64,000 nucleotides of DNA, from contig CALNHX010003626.1 in the NCBI GenBank assembly GCA_940337035.1, forward strand, positions 62,001 to 126,000, in the 5' to 3' direction. The notes under the pieces are model-generated. The model ran no database searches, was not told the origin of the DNA, and saw nothing but the letters and a program-made list of their open reading frames with translations. Source of the DNA: Agriotes lineatus (Eukaryota > Arthropoda > Insecta > Coleoptera > Elateridae). A program made the position numbers and the translations under genes. Shown here piece after piece: positions 32,618 to 44,784 of the stretch (its first letter is position 1; the number at the start of each line of letters is the position of its first letter).

Positions 32618-35600
32618 CCTAGATATGTTAATAGCTATAAATTCCAAATAGACTCAAACTTTTTATGTTCTGTCTGCAGGAGCATCGATTCCCTGATTCC
32701 TCCAATCTGACAGTGATTGGCCAATGGTTACTGATTAAGGTAAGTGTACCCGAAATATTTTGTTTGTCAGCTGCTCTACAGAAATTTCTAAGTCTTGTTT
32801 ATTATTTACTGTCTTGATTGTTCTCGATAGATTATGATCTAGGTTATCCTTATAGGCTTCCTAGTCGACTCTGCGAAAGTTAGGGTAGCTTTCTGTTAGA
32901 CACTTTAATCCAGAAACTTTAAAGCGTGATCTGTGATCTGAGCAGCTCTCCGAACCAGACATATATCAGTTTTTAACAAAATTAATTAGTTAAATCAAGA
33001 ACGTCCTGTCTTTACATTATCACAAAGGTAGGGTTGCAGTTAATATGTCTAGGTTGAATGCCATAATAAATTGCAAATGCAACACCAAGAAAAATACAGC
33101 AGAAGTGTTTGACAAGCAGGTCCATTGTTCTTCAAACACATACGGTACACAAATATTGGTTAGTACGCAAAGCGTAACGAAAGTGGGAGGAGGGGGGATG
33201 TAAACACAACCGTTAGTTAATGCACTAAGATAAATCTGGCGCAAATATGATGCGCTGGCATAAGTCCCTGGATATTGAGATGGTGTTCGCACTGCTTAAG
33301 GCACAAGGGGTGACATAACAAATGAGAGCTAGCCCACGTTCGTGAATAGCGCGGGAGGCTTACGACTAGTATAATACCTCCCACATAGCTTCACCTGTGG
33401 CGGCCGTAGCGGCATCCAGCCGGCAGTTTGTGTCCCAAAGTCGGTGAAACGAAGCGGAGAGCGCTAACAAGCTCGAAGCGGGAGCGATGATTGTGCTGTC
33501 GCTCATGAATCCCACACAGAAGTCAATAATGCCATCAGATGCAACCAGACTCGTACGTAAAACTCGACCAGGGGTAAACGCTCTTAAAATAATCCCACAT
33601 TCAAATAAGGGGTTGAGGGCACCACGGCCCATAACAGGAGAAGCGCCTGGCACTTGACGGAGGAACCAACACTCTGCGACCGACTTTCTTCAAGCTTTCG
33701 AACACACTCCCACAACAACAGGAAAAACAATTTCGCAACCCAAGCGAACGCCAATCCCAAAGGGAAAGACACCGCTGGGCGCGCACCTCGAAAACTCGAC
33801 TCACTGCCTTCTTGCGCCCGATGCCAGCTCCTAACTGACAAAACCACGCCAGGCAACCCAAGCGCTGCCAAAGCGGGACGGGGCGGGAAGCGTGTCTGCG
33901 TATCGCACAAAATACCTGCAAACATAGACGGACTCGCTCGCACTCATGCCCAAAAAAATTTCACGCTCAAATTAAAAGTTCAGTGAGGTTTTAAGACCCG
34001 ATTTCGTTCATTTTAATATTAGCGTCTTCCAGCTTACTTTATGATCATCGATTCAAGTTCTCTTATGGTTATATCTAAATTTAGCTTTGTTCCCCGCATG
34101 CATGACGCAATGTGTCTTTATCGTATTTTAATGGGATCTCGACGTTAGAATGTCGCCGTTTTCTGTTGGTTTAACGGCCCATTGTTTGCAATTTTATCGT
34201 TCGTACAGGCTGGAACTTCCCCGTGTTGGACAGAGTACGAATTTAATTGGCGCTTGCGCGGAGTTATTTGGCTTTAGAATGCAATGTGGAGCATTCAATC
34301 ACCGTCTCCCACTAAGATCGTCAACAAGTGTTGGTTGTTGGTTCGAAACTTAAGTAGTAAAATTATTTAGGTGTCGTTAGTCACGCCCTGTGTTAAGTGG
34401 CGTGTTGATAAATATTTAGCCGAGGAATCCTTGTATCGTAGCGTAGGCATCTCCAATCCAACTCTAAAGCGGATTATAATTGGAACCGTCGATGGGTGCT
34501 AAACTGTCGTTATTGAAATTATGTGTGTCGTATCGCAACCCTGCCTTTCGTACGTACTTCGTTTTTACCCTTCGTGGGGATCTAATGCCGTTCAGACCCA
34601 GTTGGTCTACCGCCCCTATGCAGTTTCCCGTCGTTATTTTAGTGTTTTGGAAGGAATAGCTTGGACGTGACCAGCAGCTTGGTTGGACAACGTCACCAGA
34701 GCAGCTGAATTCTTTTAATAGGTATTGTGACATTTATATAGTAAAATGATTTTCAAAGTGCTGCCATATTATGCAGCGTTGTTAATTTAAGAAGTACGAT
34801 TTTGAATAAAAATTATCGCCTTTAAGTCAATTTTGAGTATTTACGGTCAAGTTTGAATGTTTGTATGTAGTTTTATCTTGTAAAATCAAGTAATTACCGT
34901 CGTTGTGTCATATTTGAGTATTTGTCGTTAAGATTACTTGTTTAAAAGTAGTTTCTTTGTGTAAATTTAAAGTTGTTGCAATTTTTGAAGTAGTTATACC
35001 GTTTGTCGTCACTGGTACCACCTGTGTTTAGTTTAAACGTTGCGCAATTTAACCTCACTAACCCTTTTCGAATAATTTTTAACTGTAACGAGTAATTCTT
35101 TTGATGTTCATTGTCAGTTACATATTTTTCCACGTTAATATAGTTTATTTGTAATTAGTTTGTAATTAGTTATGTTTGCATGTGTATTTTGTGTATTTTT
35201 CTGATGTACAGCAATTCAGACAGTTGTAAGAGAATGTAAGTCAAGGTACGTTCGACCCAACTGATTGCCGCTTAAGCATTGCCCAAGTTGAATCCGAAAG
35301 TTTGGGGTAATTTCTTCCACTTTCACAATGAGCCCACCTGTAGTTTTTGTCTCTATTTAAACACTAAAGTGCTTGGCAAATAATATCTCGATTTCGTTTA
35401 CCGGATTGTAATTTCAGGTCGTAAAGAACCCCACTGGTAACTCGTAACGGGATTGGGGCGATTTTGTAATGTAGCAGACTGACCGCCTGTCGTATAAACT
35501 ATTTCGTGCTGTAACAAGTTTACTAAATATTGCGACAGTAAATAGTCAGATAATATATAGAGACAACACTCAAAAAGTTCAACCTCAAAGATCTTTCATT
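32618..35600. other. Mixed non-coding region with a GC-rich block at 33300-34000
   Basis: The block 33300-34000 is much richer in GC and CG dinucleotides than its surroundings, and its several overlapping open frames (for example 33366-33653 minus and 33584-33943 minus) reflect composition. It could be a solo LTR or a CpG-rich promoter; I find no partner repeat in the window. 34000-35600 is AT-rich with no recognised feature. Confidence 0.4.
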
Positions 35601-35619
35601 ACCAATATGGCCAAACAAC

Positions 35620-36039
35620 TTGCAATGCCGCATCTTCTCTGTTGTTCAAATTCCAAGCTTGCCTTGTGCACTGGTCCACAAAAGGAAACATTTAAAACAT
35701 TGCGGGCAAAAAAGCAGATCTACATCTGCATCAGCAGGTAATGCAAAGAAAACTCCGATGTGCGTTCTGTCTTTTAAAAAGAACCGATTCACACAACATG
35801 AATGCAGCAATGCAGTTTTGACACAGACTGACGCAAATCCTAACCTACTAACCTTGAATTTGACATTGACTGACAGTGTTACCAGTGTCAGTTATCAGCC
35901 ATATGATTTAATGCACGACATGACTTCATCAGTTCCAAAGCCGACTAGACCACAAATTCTAATGAACACCCGTTATACAAATATTGATAATTTGGCACGG
36001 GAATTATTGTTTGTAAATGATTTGTATCTCAGTTATTAA
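35620..36039 (+). other. Unassigned 139-codon open frame
   Basis: A Ser/Thr-rich frame with no start ATG at its beginning (TTG) and no recognised domain. It contains NPNLLTLNLTLTDSVTSV and ends NLARELLFVNDLYLSY. It might be an internal exon or part of a decayed transposon. I cannot decide; the evidence is only length. Confidence 0.25.
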
Positions 36040-38040
36040 GAAACAATATAGTACTAGTAAAACATAAAACATACAAAAAGATTAAAAAAAAATTAATGTA
36101 AGTAGCGTAGGTTAATATATAGAGTAAAAGTTTCAATATATAAAAGATCATGCAAATTGGTCTTGTAGAACTCGTGAACGAACTGGAACAAAGGTGAGCA
36201 TTGGGTTTTAAATATAGTATGATCAAAAATGATTTTGATCTATTATGGCTACGGAATAGTTTCTACTTTTTGAATGCAACTAGAAGTTACTTGTCAAGTT
36301 TACCATATAGCTATAAATGTAGTTGCATTTATAAATTGAAACCAATTTATTTTTCGATTCCATTATTGGTAATTTTCAAGGGCATAGAAGCGCCGAGTCG
36401 AACAGTTAACTGGCTTTGCAAACTTATATCTAGTTGAATGCAGTTTTCTGCTTTAGTACAGTTTCATGCAAACTGCAAAATTCCCGACAAATGCAGTGAT
36501 TCGTCGCTAGATGGCGATAGAGTTTTGGATCATTTCCCGTCTACCCAATTTTTTGGGGAAGACTTTTTACGTTCTTGGTTTTCTATGTGCATCCCGGGTC
36601 ATCGGCCGTTTTAAAATTTCTATGTTTTTGAGCTTTGTGAACTGCTGGCAGTGTCAGGGTAATGCAGAACAATCAATCAAGGCAGATTTTGACCCGAAAA
36701 CTGGCCAAACGAATTGTTTGAGCGCACATGTTTTTGTGAACAAACTAGCAGAATTTCTGGTAAGGCATTTTATTCTTTGGTGGTTCATTTGCTAATTTGG
36801 CGTGTATGTATAGCCTTCAACCTATGGGCTAAACTGGTCGATTTGCTGGGAAGGTGTCCTCAGTAGCAGTCTTGTCTGCAGCTCCCTTGTTGGAACGTAA
36901 ACTGTTGAGTACGAGGCCCACCTCGCCTTGATTTCCTTGTGAAGCTACGTGCAGGCCGAAGGACTGGACAAAGCGTCGCTGGAGGCCTCGACCTTGTGCT
37001 GTATTAGTTTTCATGCTGTAGATTACGTCCAGTTTGGTGGTTTGAATCTAATGGCTTTGTATTTATTTGAATAAACTTATTTGTGATTGATTTAATTTTT
37101 ATGGATTCACGGTTTTAACTAATTGTTTATTTTTTATGCGTGTGCTGATTTGAAGCCAGCTTAGAGCTGAGTAATTTATTTTGGAGTAAATAACATGACC
37201 TTGTATGTCGATATTAGCTGAGTGAGTGGTCGCACCGCTTTACGATTGTTCCAACCTAAATATCGCCCATACTAAATTGGTTGGCTGGAAAAAACGATGC
37301 TAGCGTATCACATTTCAATACAAACTACCATGCAGATATCTGGATGTGAGGTTATTCGCGGTATGAAATTAAATCACTAAGTGTGGAACGCTGTAACGTT
37401 TATCATTCATTCAGCAATCGGGCTGTTTCAAAATTAGTAAATGTTTACTTAGCGAGGGCTGCGTTTATATGTTGGTACCCATACACACTGTCCCAGGCAT
37501 GACTTGTGATAATTAATTATGTGATATAGTATTAAGTGTTATTGTTCGTTGATGCCAGTAATTACAATCGAAATTAAATTAAATTTTTAGCTGTACTTAT
37601 CGCAACTTAAATTATTATAAGATTAGCTTAAAACGCAATGCTTAAAATTTAAAGGTATTTTTACTGGCCTTTTGGATCATACTGGTATATATATATATAT
37701 ATTTATGAAGTGTATCAAGTGACTTCCGAAATAAGTACACAATATTCGTTCTAACTTCCAAAATTACGGTGTCACTTCCGATTTCGGAAGTCACTGCGTT
37801 TGCCCTTGTTTTTAGCATATTTAGGCCATAGAGGTCGCACGGGACTCAAATCCGAAAAAATGTGGTGGGGAAGTGACTACGCTATGAATGTCCCTTTTCA
37901 GTTTGTCACTTAGTTCAGGTATATGCCGCTGGCGCCACCATCGATTTCACCACAGAGTCTTAGTGCATGTGCAATACGTTGCAACGTCCGAAATTTGGCA
38001 ACGTTGTTAGCAAATGTACTAGTGTGAAATTAACGTGCTG
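36040..38040. other. AT-rich region without a firm gene
   Basis: Several open stretches of 60-94 codons (for example 36201-36437 and 36511-36795 plus, 36829-37014 minus) have no recognisable domain. A (TA)n run lies near 37688-37702. A short exon-like piece starting ATGGCGAATAGTGG at 38042 ends at CAG|GTAAGC (38088) and could be a first exon of the pseudogene below. Confidence 0.35.
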
Positions 38041-38123
38041 ATGGCGAATAGTGGAAGAATGTTGGTGGAAATGGTACTAAACCCAGGTAAGCTTGGAATG
38101 AGTGTTAATTTATTCTACCATTG

Positions 38124-38720
38124 AGCTGTAGTAAAAGGATCTAAGGCTGTGTTCATTTTAATACCTGAAGAGCTTGAGAATATTATGATTAATGTATTGC
38201 TAGAACACCGGGACAAGTACATTGTAGAAAAAAAAATAAATACGTATTTGCTATTCCCGACAGTACCATCAAATGTGGCAATTCGTGAATTATCGACCAA
38301 AGTTAAATTAGAAAATTCAGAATCAATTTCCAGCAACAAATTGAAGAATCAAATAGCTACAATAACTCAAATTCTAAATCTTAAACCAAATGAAGCTAAA
38401 CAATTTGTGAACCTCCTGGCTGACACCCAAAGGATCCACTAAGAATTTTACGCAGTAAGCGAAAACAATTTAATTTACAAAAAGTACTTACTTAAAATAT
38501 ATCTTTTTCTAGCTTCAATAATGTTGATTCAGTTATGCGCATATAATACCTCTTATTTTCAGGTTACCTGTTGATATTTATTAAACCGCCAAAATTTCTA
38601 AAATTCTAATGATTGTGAAAGGTACGGTACCAATAGAGTACAAGGAAAAGTCTCTAAAAAAAATAAAGTTTGATCCCAATTTAGTGTACCCCGAAGAAGA
38701 GAGATTTGAAGAACATTGAA
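38124..38720 (+). pseudogene. Tyrosine-recombinase-like (Crypton-type?) gene remnant
   Basis: Two segments. The first (38124-38455) reads FILIPEELENIMINVLLEHR, then KLKNQIATITQILNLKPNE and TQRIH, then TAA, then EFY, and runs into a GTAAGC donor. The second (about 38578-38720), after TTTTCAG, reads LPVDIY, stop, TAKISKILMIVKGTVPIEYK and EKSLKKIKFDPN. This matches, in order, a family of animal proteins with a tyrosine-recombinase fold (LRKHIAT...NE...GH...HREYYRLP...KGKSL). Here the conserved Arg and His of LRKH read Lys and Gln, and the GH motif is gone, so the catalytic site is lost and two stops interrupt the frame. Whether it derives from a transposon or a host copy is open. Confidence 0.5.
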
Positions 38721-38884
38721 ATTGAAATTGAAACGCAAGAAACAATTTGGCAATAATTATGGTAATTTTTGATATTTTTAATTGTTTTTTCAGATAATGA
38801 AAATAATGTTGAGGAAAATAAAGCTCCTGGGTTCTACGCACAAGAACCAATTATTACGGTAAACACATAACAAAATGGTATAAT

Positions 38885-39640
38885 TAAGTAACAAACGACT
38901 TCCGGGATTGGACCGTGTCATTATTGAGATCGAAGAACTCAACGTTTCTCCCATTTTCGTAAGGGGCTTCATCAGGAGGAAATGCAAAAGAGCACGGTAA
39001 CTCAGTGTGAAAACCACGCCCGAGGCGAAACTCTTCTAACGATCGGAAGGAGAAAGGCGAAAATTTATAGGCAAGTGCCGTCGCGGTTTAGTGGCGGCGG
39101 GCGGGGCTTAGGAATTAGCACTTACCACATAGAAGGAAAGGGAGATCCTTCGTCCCGCTTGAGATTGTTAGGGTGTTTGTAAATCTCAATGGCTTTGTGA
39201 ATCTTTCTCTAAAAGATAATGGGGATTTGCAAATAATGGAAGTTTAATCAAAAAGTATTTTGTGGCCAGTAGCGCGTTGGTGTTCGGTGATGGCTGATGA
39301 TGAGACGAGACACGACTTGAAACAGCGCTGGTGCTCAGAGATATGAGTTTTTACTGAACGTCCTTTTTCACCATTGTATACAGCATTACAAGAGCAAGGG
39401 ACTCTATAGACGTTTAGATGACATAGTGTTTAATTCGTCTTTAGGTGAAGGAATAACCTGTGAGATTTTTCACGGGGGTTTGAATACTGTTTTGATGAAT
39501 TGTTTTCGAAGAAACTTTCCTACACGATCGGTGACTTAATGGATATAGGGAAGAAAGGCTATTTCTGCAGGAGGATCGGTTTTTGAGGTTTGGATGACTG
39601 TGGATGAAGATGACGATTGGTGGCAGACTGTATATCCCTA
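38885..39640 (-). pseudogene. Penelope-like retroelement 3' part: GIY-YIG endonuclease and tail
   Basis: Minus strand. Translation around 39420-39330 gives LNVYRVPCSCNAVYNGEKGR and SVKTHISEHQRC, the GIY-YIG endonuclease core (VYRVPC...AVY). It continues to AIEIYKHPNNLKRDEG (39190-39140), the usual end of Penelope ORFs. Frameshifts and stops occur. The RT part is absent. The tail (39180-38885) is the inverted partner of 40489-40912, and both ends carry TTAAGTAACAAACGACTTCC. The tail contains the conserved CTGATGA ... GAAA words (38945-38975) discussed as a ribozyme candidate. Confidence 0.82.
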
Positions 39641-39690
39641 GCACACTAACTGTTGTTCCTAACAGCTTTCCGAATGTGGTTTAATTTAGC

Positions 39691-40487
39691 GTGGAACATT
39701 TGGGTGTCAGGAAACTTGCTTCCAGGTGGATCCCTCACAATTTAACTGATGTTGAAAAACAGAACCGCGTAAAATGGTGCAAGGACATGCGCAAAAAATT
39801 CAGTGCAGGATCATCAAATCTGGTTTACGACATCATCACAGGCGATGAAACCTGGATTTACTCATATGAGCCTGAAACTACATGTCAATCGGCGGTGTGG
39901 GTATTCCAAAGTGAACCAAAACCAACAAAGGTTGTTCGATCTCGAAGTGTTTCAAAAAAAATGATCGCCTCATTTTTTGGCTTTACTAGACATGTCTCAA
40001 TTGTGCGCTTAGAAGATAGAAGAACGGTCAATTCTGAGTGGTATACTACCATTTGCTTACCGGAAGTTATCGCTGAAGCAAGGAGAAACAATGCGAGGAA
40101 GCGTATCATTTTGCATCACGATAATGCAAGCTCCCACACGGCAGCTCCAACAATCGATTTTTTGAAGCGTCAAAACATTGAATTAATGTCCCACTGTCCT
40201 TATAGTACGGATTTATCACCGAATGAATTTTTCCTATTCCCTCTGGTGAAGAATAAAATGCGTGGTAAGCGGTTTCTGTCATCCCAAGAAGCAGTTGAAG
40301 CATATAAATGCCATGTTTTAGCTATATCTCGTTCAGAATGGAAAAAAACGTTTTGAGAATTGGTTTCAACGCATGCAAAAATATATTAATTGTAAAGGAG
40401 AATATTTTGAAAAACAATAAACATATTTCGTTGAACTCTTTTGTGTTGTTCTAGTACTTTCCCGAAATTATTGCAGCAGCCCTAGTA
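39691..40487 (+). pseudogene. mariner transposase, 5'-truncated and frameshifted
   Basis: The frame 39691-40356 has the mariner catalytic blocks: GDETWIYSYEPE (first Asp) near 39843, HHDNASSHTA (second Asp) near 40115, and SPNEFFLFP near 40215. The third residue, 34 positions after the second Asp, is Glu where mariners have Asp. The N-terminal helix-turn-helix half is missing. A one-base slip in the A run near 40345 shifts the frame; the expected C-terminal phrase follows in another frame and ends near 40418. The right end (...GCAGCCCTAGTA) abuts the right Penelope copy at about 40487. The transposase would cut and paste at TA sites. This copy is dead. Confidence 0.88.
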
Positions 40488-40488
40488 T

Positions 40489-40912
40489 AAACACCCTAAC
40501 ATTCTCAATCGGGACGAAGGTTTTCCACTTCCTTTTATGTGGAAAGTGCTAATTCCTAAGCCCGCCCACCACCACTAAACCGCGACGGCACTTGCCTATA
40601 AATTTTCGCTTTTCTTCTTCCGATCGTTAGAAGAGTCTCGTCTCTGGCATGGTTTACACGTTCAGTTACCGTGCTCTTCTATCCCTCCCCTTGTAAAAGA
40701 GTTCGCCTTTGGCATGGTTTACACGTTCAGTTACCGTGCTCTTCTATCCCTCCCCTTGTAAAAGAGTTCGCCTTTGGCGTGGTTTACACGTTCAGTTACC
40801 GTGCTCTTTTGCATTGAGTCCTAATGAAACCCCTTACCAAAATGGACGAATCGTTGAGTTCTTCGACCTCAACAATGATACGGTTTAATCCCGGAAGTCG
40901 TTTGTTACTTAA
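40489..40912 (+). repeat. Penelope tail, second copy in opposite orientation
   Basis: The inverted partner of 38885-39180, starting at the AAACACCCTAAC word inside the endonuclease end and finishing at GTTTGTTACTTAA. It contains three 65-bp tandem units (GGTTTACACG at 40651, 40716 and 40781), where the left copy has one. The two Penelope tails point outward (head to head), with the mariner between them. Confidence 0.85.
40635..40815 (+). repeat. 65-bp tandem repeat, about three units
   Basis: Units AAGAGTTCGCC...CTCCCCTTGTA with period 65 inside the right Penelope tail. The left tail has a single unit. Confidence 0.88.
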
Positions 40913-43150
40913 TGACAATGGCCGTGAAAGCCTCTGAAACCATGGTATAATGGTTTAATTGTGTCTAGTTTTAATACCTATTGAATTTAACTTATACATT
41001 TTAGATTTCACCATTATTGAGAATATAAATACCGAACAACGTCACTGTATGTCAAAAATGACATGTTTTCCTAAAAACAGAAAATTCATCTTAATTTTTT
41101 AGGCTCGTCTTTCAATGAATAAAAGAACGGTACTATCGTAAAGTTATAATTTTAAAATAAAAATTAAATTAATTACTTTCAGATTTCGATGAAGCTGATA
41201 ATGAATTAAAAATAAAATTTTTACGACCGATCAGAAAATATGCGCCTTCTGGAGAATTTTTTCGCAGAAAGTAACGTTTTGCCGGTCAAGATCGGAAAAC
41301 GGGCATCAGGAATCGGTCTTTGAAAAGCTGGGATCAAAAATGAGCAGAAATCTTTAACTCGGTTGCATTACAGCACCAGCGCTCGATTCTAAACTTTGGA
41401 GACGTAAAAGCATGATGGATGAACGGTTTTGGAAATAGAAAATTCATAATTAATTAATTAATAATAAATTATTAACAAAAAAACAGTGTTTGCAATTTTG
41501 TAGTGAAATGTCGACTGCTTAACTGTCCTTATTAGAAACAATGAAAAAACCCTCACATTTTGCAATTTATTGCACAAATAACTATTGTATTGACATAATA
41601 AGTCACACAGCTTCTGCCGCCTCAAATCGTCTAGCTGATAAGCTATTGAAACGTGATACTTTAAACGAGCATTGAACTAGGCAACACTGTTGGACGTGAC
41701 TACAATGCTTTGGTATCTATATATACTACGTCATCATGGAAGTGACTACGTGACCGACATGGTCATGGTATATATGAAACTAAAAATTTGAAAAATTGCT
41801 TCCCCTCTAAAGACAATCGGATAATACATCTTCCCCTCTACCTATATATATTTTTAAATGGCTTCTAGTATGCCTCCTTCATGTGGAAGCTAGGTCGCCC
41901 TGTTTAAATAATGGAAGTGACAACTTAACAGGCATCAATATACAGTGTGACCAGTAAAGTCCGCATCATATGGGATTTTTTTTTATTAACAGCTTTTTTC
42001 GAAATTTGACTTTGGCAACAATTTGTGCTTCGATCGAGATGAAAACTAACCAAAAAAATAGTAGTCACGTCATTCGCATTATCTGTCAAATTTAATTTTT
42101 TTTTCAAAAAAAAAATCAAAAGTGGGGTTATTTTTTAAAATATCGAAAAAAGTTATTAGAAAAAGTTTTTCTAAATGCAATTTTTAGCCCATATGCAAAA
42201 TTTCAGCTGTATAAGATAATTTAGATTTTTTGCCCTTTTTTTTTAAATTGCACCACTGTTGCAAAGTAAGACTCAACGCAACCTACATAAAACTTCTTAG
42301 TTTTGACAATGCTTTATTTCACACACATTTTCTTTAAAGTAGTGCCATATTAAATGTGTGTTTTTTTACAAAATCCAAATAGGGCTATTAAAATTTGGTC
42401 ACATGTGATGCAAAGTTTATTTGTTTTTGACCCTGTATAATACGAAAGCGGGATAATAATTGGTTTGGACGCTAACCAATTATCATCCCGCCCGGACTCG
42501 ATGTTTCAAACTACCACTCTCTATCAAATCGCAAACATTCACTGAATGCGTTTATCACACTATTTAATGTTTTATTTTAATTATTTCAAGCCAGCTTGTT
42601 GGGTAATCAATAATCACAATGTATGACATTCGTTCAAATTGCAGGATATCACTTCCTAGAACCTTAAATGGGTTTTGAGGCATTTTTCTCAAGATAATGA
42701 GTTCATTCAGGCAATAATTGCTTGGCTTCTCCGCCAAACAATTGTCGGTAAAGGTAAAATGTCCTTACCGTACTTAATACTTAATATACTATATCAATTT
42801 GTCTATAATTTTTGACAGTTTTAGTAAGTGGCCTTGATGCGTACGCCACTGGTTTACCTTGTGGTAGGAGACAGCACTCAATGCCATCCCGTGAAGCCTC
42901 TATTTGCATTGTGTTTTTCTTTTATTAATCAAAATTAGCTGAAAAAGGTGGTGCGCCAACCAATTTTAATTTTCTTTAATTATTTTGCGTGCGTTTCAGT
43001 CCACATCCAACTAGTATCTTTCTTTAGAAATTCTCTTAATGGAGCTGTTACTTCTAATAAGTCAGCTATAAAACTTCACAAATACTTTATTAAACCTAAA
43101 ATTGATTGCAGTTATTTTTACTTCCCTCCTCTAAAAGAAAGAATCACCTT
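40913..43150. other. AT-rich region without a firm gene
   Basis: An exon-like piece at 41182-41273 (after CTTTCAG, reading DFDEADNELKIKFLRPIRKY and ending in TAA) may belong to the recombinase-like gene upstream, but this is weak. A clean 44-bp hairpin with 18-bp arms lies at 42448-42491 (GCGGGATAATAATTGGTT against AACCAATTATCATCCCGC). Nothing else is recognised. Confidence 0.4.
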
Positions 43151-43599
43151 CCGAGATTTCTTCAGATCTTCACGTTTCAGGGTTTCTAGATGACGAAAAA
43201 CAGGTTTTCTCAATTCTCTTTGTCTGTCTATCGGCGATATAACTAAAAAACTATTTGTCGGAGGAAGACGCTATCTTTCTTGCGGATTATATGCCTAGCT
43301 GGCATGAAACCAAGCACCTTAAAACAAAATATTTTTTTTTATTACTGTATTAACTAAAAAGTAGATAAAAGAAATAATTTAGACATAGCTTAGGCTTTAT
43401 CATTGGATGAAATAAGACCTAACAGATATCACAAATAGGACAGACTAGTCCTGTGTCTTTATAACGCAGCAATATCTCCTACAATTCGAGCACGGTCGCC
43501 GTTCAGTTCTTCAGCGGCCGCAAGCGACGGATTAGAATCTGGGTTCGAAATACTCGCGTTGGAGGGCTCAGTTCGAATTCTCACTACATTTTTGTTGCA

Positions 43600-43931
43600 A
43601 ATTGATGTAATTCGAACGAGAAAAGTTCCGTCTAGACCCTTTTACAGTTATTTTACTTCTAGATTCGCCTAGATCTAATATAACTTTGACTTTAGTTTGG
43701 TCAGGTGACATACCATTTTTATCACCCAGATATTTGACTTGCTCTGATCTGTATTGCTTTACTCTTGTTAAACTTCACATTTAATTTTTTAGCACGTGCT
43801 AAAATTTGATTCAGAGTAATATCATGTTCCTCGAGAGTGTCAGCAGCTACTAAGGGATCCTCAAAATAAACTGCAAGGCCTTCGATATCTCCAAAATTAT
43901 CTTGCTTTTGCTTGAAAGAATTACGAAGCAC
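43600..43931 (-). pseudogene. Gypsy-type RT fragment, copy 1
   Basis: Minus strand. LAVYFEDPLVAADTLEEHD is the RT palm block of Gypsy elements; the catalytic YXDD reads YFED. It continues with LNQILARAKKLNVKFNKSK, then a frame change into KYLGDKNGMSPDQTKVKVIL. It is a piece of about 110 codons only and dead. It is not the same family as the element at 1939-11069, whose corresponding block reads YVFVYLDDVIIC. Confidence 0.8.
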
Positions 43932-44452
43932 AGTTTAGAACCAATGCCATTCTGTTATGTTTATGATTCCAAATTAATCTGAATGAGCACAATTTGCTTG
44001 ATTCTTCGTTCGTTTCTGCTCGGTGTCTGCACATGTCAGGGACCGTAGATGACGAAAACAGGTTTCTCAATTCTGTCTGTCTTTTAGCGGTTCAACTCAA
44101 AAACTATTTGTTGGAGGAAAATGATATTTTGCATGCAGGTTATATGTCTAGCTGGCATGAAACCAAGCACCTTAAAACAAAATATTTTTTTTTATTTCTG
44201 TATTAACTGAAAAGTAGATAAAAGAAATAATTTAGACATAGCTCAGGCTTTATCATTGGATGAAATAAGACCTAACAGATATCACAAATAGGACAGACTA
44301 GTCCTGTGTCTTTATAACGCAGCAATATCTCCTACAATTCGAGCACGGTCGCCGTTCAGTTCTTCAGCGGCCGCAAGCGACGGATTAGAATCTGGGTTCG
44401 AAATATTCGCGTTGGAGGGCTCAGTTCGAATTCTCACTACATTTTTGTTGCA

Positions 44453-44784
44453 AATTGATGTAATTCGAACGAGAAAAGTTCCGTCTAGACCCTTTTACAG
44501 TTATTTTACTTCTAGATTCGCCTAGATCTAATATAACTTTGACTTTAGTTTGGTCAGGTGACATACCATTTTTATCATCCAGATATTTGACTTGCTCTGA
44601 TCTGTATTGCTTTACTCTTGTTAAACTTCACATTTAATTTTTTAGCACGTGCTAAAATTTGATTCAGAGTAATATCATGTTCCTCGAGAGTGTCAGCAGC
44701 TACTAAGGGATCCTCAAAATAAACTGCAAGGCCTTCGATATCTCCAAAATTATCTTGCTTTTGCTTGAAAGAATTACGAAGCAC
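44453..44784 (-). pseudogene. Gypsy-type RT fragment, copy 2
   Basis: The same sequence as 43600-43931 shifted by 853 bp, with the same YFED change and the same frameshift. The damage therefore predates the tandem duplication. Confidence 0.8.

Noticed and set aside
36829..37014. 61-codon minus frame with balanced codon use as a host exon
   Set aside because: No splice sites or domain; the evidence is too weak.
43487..43570. tRNA gene or SINE suggested by GGTTCGAAAT-like words (also 44340 and 58290)
   Set aside because: No matching A box at the right distance and no cloverleaf could be drawn.
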